From positions 2,450,565-2,514,564 of the forward strand of contig JAHBUV010000001.1 in NCBI GenBank assembly GCA_019637915.1: a DNA stretch of 64,000 bases. Direction: 5' to 3'. Position 1 is the stretch's first letter. Each line of letters begins with the position of its first letter. Made by a program: the position numbers and the translations under genes. The notes beneath the pieces are model-generated. The model was not told where the DNA came from. It did not search any database and was given only the letters and a program-made list of their open reading frames with translations. Source of the stretch: Pseudobdellovibrionaceae bacterium. Its GTDB lineage: Bacteria; Bdellovibrionota; Bdellovibrionia; Bdellovibrionales; Bdellovibrionaceae. Below, one piece after another: positions 1 through 6,395 of the stretch.

Positions 1-465
1 CTCGCAATCGATGAAGACGCTGATCAGTTTCATGAAGAAGGACTGACGACCGCTCATCGCCCAGGTGAAGCGCGTGCCGCCCTCATCGGGGGAAATCTTG
101 TAATGGATGTCCTGCTCGCCCTCGAAAGGCTTGCGCATCCGGAGCTTCAGATCGACCTGTGAGGAGGGCGTCGCCTGCACGACCTCCAGCTGACCCGCGC
201 CGACATCGCCGTTGCCTTCGAAATCCATGACGGCGCCGGTGCCGCTCTCCGCGCCCGAGAAGGTTTTTTTCATGCTCGGGTCTTTTTGCTCGTAGGGATT
301 CCACTGACCGCCCAGCTTCAGGTCCGTCAGGTAGGGGTAAAGCTTCTCCGGCGTCGTCGCGATCACCGCCGTGCGCTCGAAATGGAACGAGTCCGGCTTC
401 GTCGCCGCGTAACCGAGGACAATCACCACCAGCAAGACCAAAGCGATCAAAATCCTTTTGAGCAT
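1..465 (-). CDS. SRPBCC (polyketide cyclase-like) family protein, 3' end cut by window edge
   Basis: An open frame of 155 codons starts with ATG at 465 behind a GGGAGGGG Shine-Dalgarno and runs off the left edge, so the C-terminus is missing. Residues 3-19 are one hydrophobic helix (LIALVLLVVIVLG), so the protein is probably membrane-anchored. It is followed by a pattern typical of START/Bet v1-like small-ligand domains: a first strand with ERTAVI, the TTPEKLYPYLTDL helix and GGQWNPYEQKDP. Many such proteins have no assigned ligand, and nothing here names one. Family call is from the motif pattern only. Confidence 0.7.
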   Translation of the reverse strand, partial: MLKRILIALVLLVVIVLGYAATKPDSFHFERTAVIATTPEKLYPYLTDLKLGGQWNPYEQKDPSMKKTFSGAESGTGAVMDFEGNGDVGAGQLEVVQATPSSQVDLKLRMRKPFEGEQDIHYKISPDEGGTRFTWAMSGRQSFFMKLISVFIDCE

Positions 466-543
466 GAAATCCCCTCCCGTGGGTTCGTCTGGGGAAAGGT
501 TAGCACAGCCAAGGACGGGATCGAGGTTTTTTTTGAGGATGAT

Positions 544-648
544 TTAATCGTCAATATCTTTTCGGTGGCCGATACGGATGATCGTGATTTGAATCACTTT
601 CTTTTCAATCACATAAACAACCCGATAATCCTGAAGGAAGGATGGTCC
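544..648 (-). pseudogene. C-terminal remnant of a RelE/ParE-family toxin
   Basis: The minus-strand frame ending at a TAA at 544-546 encodes about 34 residues including LQDYRVVYVIEKK and IIRIGHRKDIDD, the characteristic last strands and HR tail of RelE/ParE toxins. No start codon and no N-terminal two thirds are present: going upstream the frame runs into the 3' end of the S9 peptidase gene (stop at 656) and loses similarity. I read it as a decayed toxin fragment left by a deletion or rearrangement. Its base composition is more AT-rich than its neighbours, which fits an acquired element. A cognate antitoxin is not visible beside it. Confidence 0.6.
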
Positions 649-655
649 TGTCGAA

Positions 656-2503
656 TCACTCCGGCACGTGCTTCGACAGGAATGAATACTGCGTCCGGTA
701 GCCGAGCAGCCGGTCTTTTTCCGTGCCCGCCGTGTGGCCTTGATCCTGGATGAAATGGATCAGGTGGGGTTTGTCCGAATTTTTCAGTTTCTCCAGAAAC
801 TCCGTCATCGTGCTCGCGGGAACTCGTTTGTCGTGCGTGCCGTGCGCGATGTAGATCGGGGCTTTCAGCTGTTCAAAGTGGGTGAGGGGCGAGCGCTCCA
901 CGTAAAGATCGCGATGGTCTTTGAGGGGACCAAGAAGCATTTCAACCCAGTCGGAGATCCACGAGTCCTCGTGAAATTTCACGAGATCGGCGAAACCGGC
1001 CCAGCAGACGCCGAATCCCCAAGGATACTGCGAGTCGACGCCTTTGAAGCCGGAGGGCATCGTCAAGGCGCGAAGCGTGGCGTAGCCGCCATGGCTGCCG
1101 CCTTCAAGGCCGATGCGGGATGGATCCAAGCCCAGTTTTTTCTCAAGAAAACGCGCCGCCCAGACCAGATCCAGGATTTCATTGCCGCCCAGATCCCCTC
1201 GCAGCATTTTTTCCCATTCCTGTCCGTAGCCCCAGCTGCCGCGCACGGCGGGACTGAAAAAGGCAAAACCTTGTTCCAGCCACAAGTGGGCCTCCGGCCA
1301 ATAAATGTCGTTGCCGCCGTAAAAAGAGGTGATGACCGCGCCGCGCAGTTTCGAGGCTTTCGGCAGGGCAAGATAGCCCGGGATTTCGAGACCATCAAAA
1401 GAGGGATATTTTAGGAATTCATAGCCCCGGCATTGAACCAAATCCGCCGCATTGCCGCGATGGAGGTTGATCTCTCGAAGCGGCTGGAGGGTGCCCGCGT
1501 CCAACTCCCGCAGGCAACTGACCTGATCCATCGCCGTTTGATTGACCCACAGGCGGGAGGAGTGCGCGAAAGTCCTCAACGTGCCTTTGAAGGAAGTCGT
1601 TTTGATGTCTTTGGAGTTGAGGTCCAGAAGATGGACGAGGGTCAGGCCTTGTTCGGGCCGGGGTTCCGCGATCAAAGCTTTGAGATCGGCGTTCCGGGAG
1701 CCAATGCGCGCGCTGGAAGCCAGGCGGCCGTCGAAATGATGGATTTTCTCGATGTGCCCGTCCTTGAAATGAAGACGGTAAAAGTTCTGGTGCCCCTCAT
1801 GCTGGCTCGTGAAGTGCAGGTGGTCCGGCGCGATGTCAAAACTCCAGATGTTCAAAGCGGAGTTTTCAACTTCTTTGTTCAAGAGAAAATGGTGAGTCTT
1901 CGTGTCAAGATCGAAGCAGGCGATGTTCAGGTTCGCGCGGCGATTGCCGCGATCAACGACAAAATAAAGTTTCCGGCCATCTTGCGAGGGAATGGTTTCG
2001 TGCCAAGACATCCGGTATTCCCAGCCGTCGTCATCAAAGAGGAATTCCTTCATCCCGCTTTTCAGATCCAATCGATAGACCTTGCTCAGAAAGCTGCGGT
2101 CCTCGCGCTGGGTGCGCACGCCGTAAAAGACGGTCTGAAAGTCCGGGGAAAGATGAAAATGAGAAACCAGGGGCTCTTGGGTGAGAGTTTTCAATATCCG
2201 TTCGTCTAAGTTGAGCGAGTAAAGGTTGTAATTTTCCTGATGGCGTTCGTCCGCCATGATGTACAGGGTGCGGGTCTTTTCATCGTAGTCGAAGGCATTC
2301 AAGCTGCGGAGTTTGAGGTCTTCCTTGAGAAGGCAGATCCCGTCATCGAGTGAGACACTTTTTTTCAGGTCCAAGGCATGCAGGAGCTTTTGGCCGTCCA
2401 CCTCGCGGATGAAGAAAAGCATGTCGCCTTTCCTGCTGAAGAAAAAGTTGGAGGAAGGAAAAGCGCGGATGTACTTGAGATAAATGTCGTCGTTCACGAT
2501 CAC
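656..2503 (-). CDS. Prolyl oligopeptidase family (S9) serine peptidase
   Basis: 615 residues, GTG start at 2503 with GGAG just upstream. The N-terminal about 350 residues are repeat-like beta strands (HFHLSPD, MSWHETIPSQDGRKLYFVVD) as in the seven-bladed propeller of S9 peptidases. The C-terminal alpha/beta-hydrolase domain has the nucleophile motif GGSHGGY (Ser about residue 469), Asp in HGTHDKRVP (about 557) and His in QDQGHTAG (about 589). The family cleaves oligopeptides after proline or acylated residues. No signal peptide is seen, so a cytoplasmic location is likely. The next gene on the strand is the partial SRPBCC gene 190 bp on, with the RelE remnant between them. Confidence 0.9.
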   Translation of the reverse strand: MIVNDDIYLKYIRAFPSSNFFFSRKGDMLFFIREVDGQKLLHALDLKKSVSLDDGICLLKEDLKLRSLNAFDYDEKTRTLYIMADERHQENYNLYSLNLDERILKTLTQEPLVSHFHLSPDFQTVFYGVRTQREDRSFLSKVYRLDLKSGMKEFLFDDDGWEYRMSWHETIPSQDGRKLYFVVDRGNRRANLNIACFDLDTKTHHFLLNKEVENSALNIWSFDIAPDHLHFTSQHEGHQNFYRLHFKDGHIEKIHHFDGRLASSARIGSRNADLKALIAEPRPEQGLTLVHLLDLNSKDIKTTSFKGTLRTFAHSSRLWVNQTAMDQVSCLRELDAGTLQPLREINLHRGNAADLVQCRGYEFLKYPSFDGLEIPGYLALPKASKLRGAVITSFYGGNDIYWPEAHLWLEQGFAFFSPAVRGSWGYGQEWEKMLRGDLGGNEILDLVWAARFLEKKLGLDPSRIGLEGGSHGGYATLRALTMPSGFKGVDSQYPWGFGVCWAGFADLVKFHEDSWISDWVEMLLGPLKDHRDLYVERSPLTHFEQLKAPIYIAHGTHDKRVPASTMTEFLEKLKNSDKPHLIHFIQDQGHTAGTEKDRLLGYRTQYSFLSKHVPE

Positions 2504-2621
2504 CTCGCTCCGTGATTTATATCTTTGTCGTCGAAAGGCTGTCGACTCCGAAAAAGCCGGCGGTCGTTAACGTGCTGCGCCCCTCAAGAGGAGCTGGCAC
2601 TCATTCGGGGGACGGCGTGTC

Positions 2622-2945
2622 TTAGGCGCTGGTGGCTTTCAGGCCGATGATGGACACGATCAGCATCACCATGAAGGCGAGGCGCGGGAGCGTGAGCGGT
2701 TCCTTGAACAGGACGATGCCCAGGATTCCCGCGCCGGCGGCGCCGATACCGACCCAGACGGCGTAAGCGGTGCCGATGGGCAGGGTCTGCGCGGCTTTCG
2801 CCAGCAGGAACATGCTTGCGGCGAGGGTGGTGAGGGTGAAGGCGCTGGGAAGCAGGCGGGTGAAGCCCTCGGTGTATTTCAGCCCGATGGCCCAGCAGAT
2901 TTCCAGAAGTCCGGCGATCACGAGAAGAATCCAGGCGGATGACAT
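2622..2945 (-). CDS. gdx: Guanidinium exporter Gdx (SugE-type SMR transporter)
   Basis: 107 residues with four hydrophobic helices, the normal length of small multidrug resistance proteins. The first helix carries the essential Glu in GLLEICWAIGLKYTEGF, which matches the SugE/Gdx subgroup rather than EmrE, and helix 3 has GTAYAVWVGIGAAGAGILG. Gdx proteins act as antiparallel dimers in the inner membrane and exchange guanidinium for protons. The guanidine-III riboswitch directly upstream (2967-3008) independently supports guanidinium as the substrate. ATG at 2945; the Shine-Dalgarno AAAGGAG is inside a small palindrome (2955-2968). Confidence 0.93.
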   Translation of the reverse strand: MSSAWILLVIAGLLEICWAIGLKYTEGFTRLLPSAFTLTTLAASMFLLAKAAQTLPIGTAYAVWVGIGAAGAGILGIVLFKEPLTLPRLAFMVMLIVSIIGLKATSA

Positions 2946-2954
2946 GACAAAGCT

Positions 2955-2968
2955 CCTTTGATCAAAGG
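2955..2968 (-). promoter_or_regulatory. Shine-Dalgarno-sequestering palindrome of gdx
   Basis: CCTTTGATCAAAGG is a perfect 14-base palindrome lying between the riboswitch 3' end and the gdx start. Its right arm contains most of the AAAGGAG ribosome-binding site. It shares its first two bases with the end of the aptamer, so folding of the aptamer and of this hairpin would compete. That is the layout expected for translational control by ligand; the mechanism is inferred. Confidence 0.6.
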
Positions 2969-3008
2969 CGTCGTCTTGTCTTAACCGGGTACGGCGCGTC
3001 TCGTCCGG
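2967..3008 (-). ncRNA. Guanidine-III riboswitch (ykkC-III class) of gdx
   Basis: Read on the minus strand, the 42 nt before gdx begin CCGGACGAG, continue GCGCCGTACCCGG and end GACAAGACGACGCC. From memory, the guanidine-III aptamer of Thermobifida fusca has the same order CCGGACGAG / GCGCCGUACCCGG / GACAAGACGGCGC; about 36 of 41 aligned positions agree, including the pseudoknot-forming CCGG segments and the ACAAGAC strand. One base change (2971, pairing with 2994) puts a C-A mismatch in one helix. The gene controlled is a guanidinium exporter, the usual partner of this class. Confidence 0.88.
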
Positions 3009-3186
3009 ATGGAATTCCGCGCCGGAATGGCGCTGAGGAAAGTCTTACCGCTTTCTGACGGCGCCCACAAGCTTTTCGGCCCGATTCTCGAACCTGCCTC
3101 AGGGGGAGATGCTCTTAAATTCGATCTGGACCGCAAATGAATCATGCAGATCAAGCAACGGAACCGAAAATGTTCTTCAATCATCA

Positions 3187-3215
3187 TTGACATTTATTCC
3201 ACTAAGTGGTATAGT
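3187..3215 (+). promoter_or_regulatory. Sigma70-type promoter of higBA
   Basis: TTGACA at 3187-3192, a 17-base spacer and TATAGT at 3210-3215, close to consensus. The start of transcription would be about 3222, ten bases before the toxin ATG at 3232, so the leader is very short. Confidence 0.75.
3195..3213. promoter_or_regulatory. Palindromic operator over the higBA promoter
   Basis: CCACT-A-AGTGG at 3199-3209 is a perfect inverted repeat, extended by TAT/ATA on both sides after one mismatch. It fills the spacer and overlaps the -10 box. HigA antitoxins bind such palindromes through their helix-turn-helix domain and repress their own operon, so this is the probable autoregulatory site. Confidence 0.6.
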
Positions 3216-3231
3216 GTAATTCGAGGCTTTC

Positions 3232-3522
3232 ATGATCCGGAATTTCGGGAATAAGGTCGCCCAGGATATTTGGGAAACGAACTCTTCAAAGTCTCTTCCC
3301 AAGGAACTTTGGGTTCGAGCCAAGGCCCTGCTGACGATCATGCACGGAACGACGGATCTGACGGACTTGAAAATCAAAGGGCAGCCACCGAACATCCGGC
3401 TTCACAAGCTGAAAGGAAGTCGGGGGGACGAGTGGAGCGTCACGATCCGGCTCCCCTGGTGCGTGACTTTCAAGTTCAAATCCGGCGATTTTTCTGACGT
3501 GAAGATCGAGAATTATCACTGA
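3232..3522 (+). CDS. higB: HigB-like toxin (RelE superfamily mRNA interferase)
   Basis: 96 residues, the usual size for HigB. Recognisable pieces are the N-terminal MIRNFGNKVAQDIWET, the middle RLHKLKGSRGDEWSVTIR and the C-terminal SDVKIENYH, matching HigB proteins that cleave mRNA in the ribosomal A site. The gene order toxin before antitoxin, with an eight-base gap to the higA ATG, is the HigBA arrangement and differs from RelBE. Expression should be kept low by the palindrome in the promoter. Confidence 0.87.
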   Translation: MIRNFGNKVAQDIWETNSSKSLPKELWVRAKALLTIMHGTTDLTDLKIKGQPPNIRLHKLKGSRGDEWSVTIRLPWCVTFKFKSGDFSDVKIENYH

Positions 3523-3529
3523 GGTGTTT

Positions 3530-3790
3530 ATGATTAAAAATCCCAATCCCCTCCATCCTGGAGTCGTCCTCAGCGAAGTTTATATGACTGAAATGGGGCT
3601 CAACCAGACCCAGCTTGCGGAAAAATGCGGTTGCTCGCACCGCAAGATCAACGAAATCGTCAACGGGAAGCGGGCGGTTTCCCCCGAGTTCGCGTTGGTC
3701 CTCGAGAGGGTTCTTGGGACAACGGCTGAAATGTGGGTCCGGATCCAGGCGGAGTATGATCTTTGGGTGGCCCGTCAGAAAGTCGCTTGA
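3530..3790 (+). CDS. higA: HigA-like antitoxin, XRE family
   Basis: 86 residues from the ATG at 3530, chosen over an in-frame GTG at 3524 because GAGG (3521-3524) sits at the right distance. It starts with NPLHPGVVLSEVYMTEMGLNQ, the HigA/VapI signature, followed by a helix-turn-helix in QTQLAEKCGCSHRKINEIVNG and the tail LGTTAEMWVRIQAEYDLW. It neutralises the upstream toxin and, by family knowledge, represses the operon. Translation is probably coupled to higB because the stop and ribosome-binding site touch. Confidence 0.9.
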   Translation: MIKNPNPLHPGVVLSEVYMTEMGLNQTQLAEKCGCSHRKINEIVNGKRAVSPEFALVLERVLGTTAEMWVRIQAEYDLWVARQKVA

Positions 3791-3849
3791 AGTTTCGGGC
3801 GGGGACGGCGGCGAGAGTTCGAAAGCTTCCGTCATTCGGGTGATCAAAT

Positions 3850-3926
3850 TGGTGCGCCCGGCAGGAGTCGAACCTGCGACCTTTGCCTTCGGAGGGCAAC
3901 ACTCTATCCAACTGAGCTACGAGCGC
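3850..3926 (-). tRNA. tRNA-Arg (anticodon CCG)
   Basis: A complete 77-nt cloverleaf on the minus strand: acceptor GCGCTCG with CGGGCGC (one G-U), D arm AGCTCAGTTGGATAGAG, anticodon stem TTGCC/GGCAA with loop CTCCGAA (anticodon CCG, reads CGG), T arm GGTTCGACTCC, discriminator A and encoded CCA. Confidence 0.96.
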
Positions 3927-3994
3927 GCGTGAGGTCAGCCCCTTTTGACGGGGGTCTGACCGGTTTTAAGGCGTCGGAACGGTTTTGACAAGCC

Positions 3995-4360
3995 TCAGTT
4001 GGCTTTTTTGGCTTTGGATTTGCCCTTCTTGGGGGCTTTTTGCTCGAGGCCCTCGTTGGCGGGCATGCGGTGGCTGGGTTGGCGCTGCTCGGCGACCATT
4101 TGCTGGAACTGGGCGTTCTCGATCTTGTAGCTCAAGCCGTTGTACGGCTTGCCGGCGAGTTTCACCAGGCGGCGCGAATTCACCATCGGATATTGGTTCT
4201 TCGCGTCCGTCGCCGGCGGCGGCAGGCCCGCCGACTCCGCGGCCGGGGGCAGGTCCGTCCGGCTCTGGGTTGAAGAGGGCGTGTCCAGGCGTTTGTACAG
4301 GAGCGCGCCGAACAGCGCCAGGGCCGTGAAACTCAAAAGCGTGGGAAAGATCTTTTTCAT
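3995..4360 (-). CDS. Small membrane-anchored protein with Lys-rich tail, unknown function
   Basis: 121 residues. The second of two ATGs (4360) is chosen because AAGGAGA is seven bases before it. Residues 1-22 (MKKIFPTLLSFTALALFGAL) form a signal anchor; the rest is Pro/Gln-rich and low in secondary-structure cues, ending in a basic tail (KAPKKGKSKAKKAN). It follows the VWA lipoprotein by 13 bp on the same strand, so the two are probably cotranscribed and may act together in the envelope. No family recognised. Confidence 0.7.
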   Translation of the reverse strand: MKKIFPTLLSFTALALFGALLYKRLDTPSSTQSRTDLPPAAESAGLPPPATDAKNQYPMVNSRRLVKLAGKPYNGLSYKIENAQFQQMVAEQRQPSHRMPANEGLEQKAPKKGKSKAKKAN

Positions 4361-4373
4361 CGCCATTCTCCTT

Positions 4374-6074
4374 TTACGGGCAGGTGTACTCGAGTTTCAC
4401 GGTCGATCCGGCCGGGATCTGCGGGTTGAACACGAGGCGGCCGTTGTCGATGCTGGTGGTGTAGGCGTAGGGCGGGTTCACCGTCACGTTGACGGTGCCG
4501 CCGACCGGGTTCGGGCACTGCAAGGGCAGCGAAGCCTGGCTGCGCACGATGGCGTCCTTGAAGTAGCGCAGGTTCGCGGAGTAGTCGCTCTCGCAGATGC
4601 TGCCGATGTAACCGTTCGTCAGGTTCGACAGCTCGGCGTACTTCACGCCGTAGTGCGAGGCCGTGCCCTCGGCGTCCTGCTTCTGTTTGCACAGGGCATC
4701 GCCCGGGCGGACGATGATGCTGTTGACGCTGAAGCGTTTCTCCGCGCCGAAGATCTGGCGCACGTAGTTCACGTAGGTTTGCGGCAGATCGTCGCTCTCC
4801 AGGGGCTTGTTCTTCTCGCTTTCATAGGCGGCTTGCGTGTTGTCGCCGCCGATGCTGCGCTCGTCCTCGTCGGAGAGGATGATGACCGCGAGGCCGGCCT
4901 CTTTGCGGTAACAGCCGGAGCTGCCGTCGACGCCGGGTTCGCCGTTCCACAGGTGCCACCAGGAGGCCTTGATGGCGCGCTCGTCGTCGGTGCCTTCCCA
5001 GCCGGCGCCGATGTTCTCGATGGTGCGGGTGAAGATGCCGTAGATGTCGGGCGTGCCGGACTTCAGGATGTACTGGGGACTCAACGGATTGTTCGACCAG
5101 TTGTAAGAGGCGCCCCAGTAGTAGGCCGAGCCCTCGGAGATCTGCTGGGCGCGGGTGAGCGTCGCGCACATCTGCCAGTCGAAGCCTTGCGCGCTCAGGT
5201 CGTTGACGAAGCCTTCCAGGCGCGAGGCCAGGCGGCGGTTGTCGGCGAGCATCGACTTCGAATCATCGACCACCAGCAGGATGTCGAGCTTGTTGTTGCT
5301 GACCGTGATGTTGTGGGTGGAGCTGACCGGCGTTCCCGTGTTGCCGCCGCCGTTGGGCACGATGACGGTGAGGGGGCTCGTCGCCGTGTAGGCGTTGTAA
5401 CCGCTCTGGTTGGCGGTGAGCCAGACTTCGTAGGTGCCGGGACCGGCCGACAGGAAATCCGGGGTGGCGGAGCTGCCCGACATGCCGGGGATGGAGACCG
5501 TGACGCCGCCGCGGCGGACCGTCCACACGTAGGACACGCCCGGGGGAACGCAGTTGCCGGCGATCGTCGGATTCGCGCCCGCCAGCGTGACGGTCGTTTT
5601 GTCGCCGTTGATCTTCGGATTGCAGGCGATGTTGGGCAAACCGCCGCCGCCGCCTTGCACGGTCACCTGCAGGGGCGTGTTCAGTTGGTACGAGGTCCAA
5701 CCGATGGACGTGGCGTCGAGGGAGATGAAGTAAGTGCCCGCGCCCGCGCCCAGGAAGTCCGGCGTCGAGGTGGCGCCGCCGAGGCCGTTGATGGTGACGG
5801 GGGCGTTGTCCCGCGTGACCGTCCAGTTGTAAGTGACGTTCGACGGATCGCAATTCGCGGCGAGATTCGGATTCGCCGACGTCGACGTCAAAGTCAGCGA
5901 CGTGGCGCTGCCGTTCATCTTCGGATCGCAGTTGATCGTCCCGCCCTGCGGGGTGACGCCGCCACCCGGTTTGTCGGAATTTTCCTGAGCCGAAAACCGC
6001 ACCGGCGAGCACGAGCTGAGCGCCACCAAAGACAAAGCGGCGCCGAAAAAAGCGAATGAAAACCGTCGAGGCAT
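4374..6074 (-). CDS. Lipoprotein with two Ig-like repeats and a von Willebrand factor A domain
   Basis: 566 residues, ATG at 6074. The N-terminus has a lipoprotein signal with lipobox LSSC (Cys 22). Two repeats of about 95 residues follow (about 45-140 and 148-240); both contain CxPKxNG, an NPxxAxNC segment, a YxWTVxR strand and PDFLxAGxGTY, suggesting beta-sandwich modules with a disulfide. A VWA domain begins near residue 265 with the metal-ion motif VVDDSKSM (DxSxS). The C-terminal 70 residues are again beta-rich. VWA domains bind protein partners through a metal ion, so an adhesive or scaffolding role outside the inner membrane is likely. Downstream partner: the small anchored protein. 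Confidence 0.82.
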   Translation of the reverse strand: MPRRFSFAFFGAALSLVALSSCSPVRFSAQENSDKPGGGVTPQGGTINCDPKMNGSATSLTLTSTSANPNLAANCDPSNVTYNWTVTRDNAPVTINGLGGATSTPDFLGAGAGTYFISLDATSIGWTSYQLNTPLQVTVQGGGGGLPNIACNPKINGDKTTVTLAGANPTIAGNCVPPGVSYVWTVRRGGVTVSIPGMSGSSATPDFLSAGPGTYEVWLTANQSGYNAYTATSPLTVIVPNGGGNTGTPVSSTHNITVSNNKLDILLVVDDSKSMLADNRRLASRLEGFVNDLSAQGFDWQMCATLTRAQQISEGSAYYWGASYNWSNNPLSPQYILKSGTPDIYGIFTRTIENIGAGWEGTDDERAIKASWWHLWNGEPGVDGSSGCYRKEAGLAVIILSDEDERSIGGDNTQAAYESEKNKPLESDDLPQTYVNYVRQIFGAEKRFSVNSIIVRPGDALCKQKQDAEGTASHYGVKYAELSNLTNGYIGSICESDYSANLRYFKDAIVRSQASLPLQCPNPVGGTVNVTVNPPYAYTTSIDNGRLVFNPQIPAGSTVKLEYTCP

Positions 6075-6295
6075 GAGTTCCCCCTATGCCTTGATGTTAG
6101 GAGATTCCGTCTGGAAATGGGACTGGACCCGACCATAATCATCGCGCGGCGGGAACGCCGTCTCATCCCGGGACGCCGTCAGCGCGCCCTTCTCCGGACG
6201 AAAGGTCAGCTCTCGAGAAGTTCGACACTCCCCGCGGCTTTCCCCTGCTGGCGCGTCTTTCCCGGGGAATTTTTTGTCGTCCGGGGTTTCGATCG

Positions 6296-6301
6296 TACAA
6301 T
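6296..6301 (+). promoter_or_regulatory. Promoter of the candidate small RNA
   Basis: TTGTCG at 6274-6279, a 16-base spacer and TACAAT at 6296-6301. Predicted start about 6307-6308. No protein gene on the plus strand follows, but a folded segment and strong terminator do. Confidence 0.5.
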
Positions 6302-6306
6302 GAAAG

Positions 6307-6384
6307 AGCCGGGTCCCATCCCGTCCCGTCCCGGGATCGACTCGGTTGGCCCTCCCCCGATTGCGGGCGGAGGGCTTTTTTTTT
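6307..6384 (+). ncRNA. Candidate small RNA, about 77 nt
   Basis: Between two minus-strand genes lies a plus-strand unit: promoter, then a stem ATCCCG/CGGGAT (6318-6323 with 6332-6337) with the C-rich loop TCCCGTCC, extended outward by GGGTC/GACTC (6311-6315 with 6339-6343), then a terminator hairpin. The C-rich loop and the CCTCCCCC stretch at 6351-6358 resemble the anti-Shine-Dalgarno seeds of trans-acting small RNAs. There is no convincing reading frame or ribosome-binding site. It is not identified with any named RNA. Alternative: a terminator that only blocks antisense transcription into the neighbouring gene. Confidence 0.5.
6349..6384 (+). terminator. Strong intrinsic terminator
   Basis: GCCCTCC (6349-6355) pairs with GGAGGGC (6369-6375), with an inner stem CCCG-ATTG-CGGG, followed by nine T (6376-6384). 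The T run is on the plus strand, so it does not end the neighbouring minus-strand genes; it ends the candidate small RNA. Confidence 0.85.
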
Positions 6385-6395
6385 CGGGGCGCGGG

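Noticed and set aside
4140-6059. A 639-codon open frame on the plus strand opposite the VWA lipoprotein gene
   Set aside because: It is an antisense shadow in GC-rich DNA: the composition is Val/Ala/Arg-rich with no domain, while the minus strand gives a lipobox, repeats and a VWA motif.
6349-6384. Terminator of the minus-strand gene at 6396
   Set aside because: The T run is on the plus strand; read on the minus strand the hairpin is preceded, not followed, by the homopolymer.
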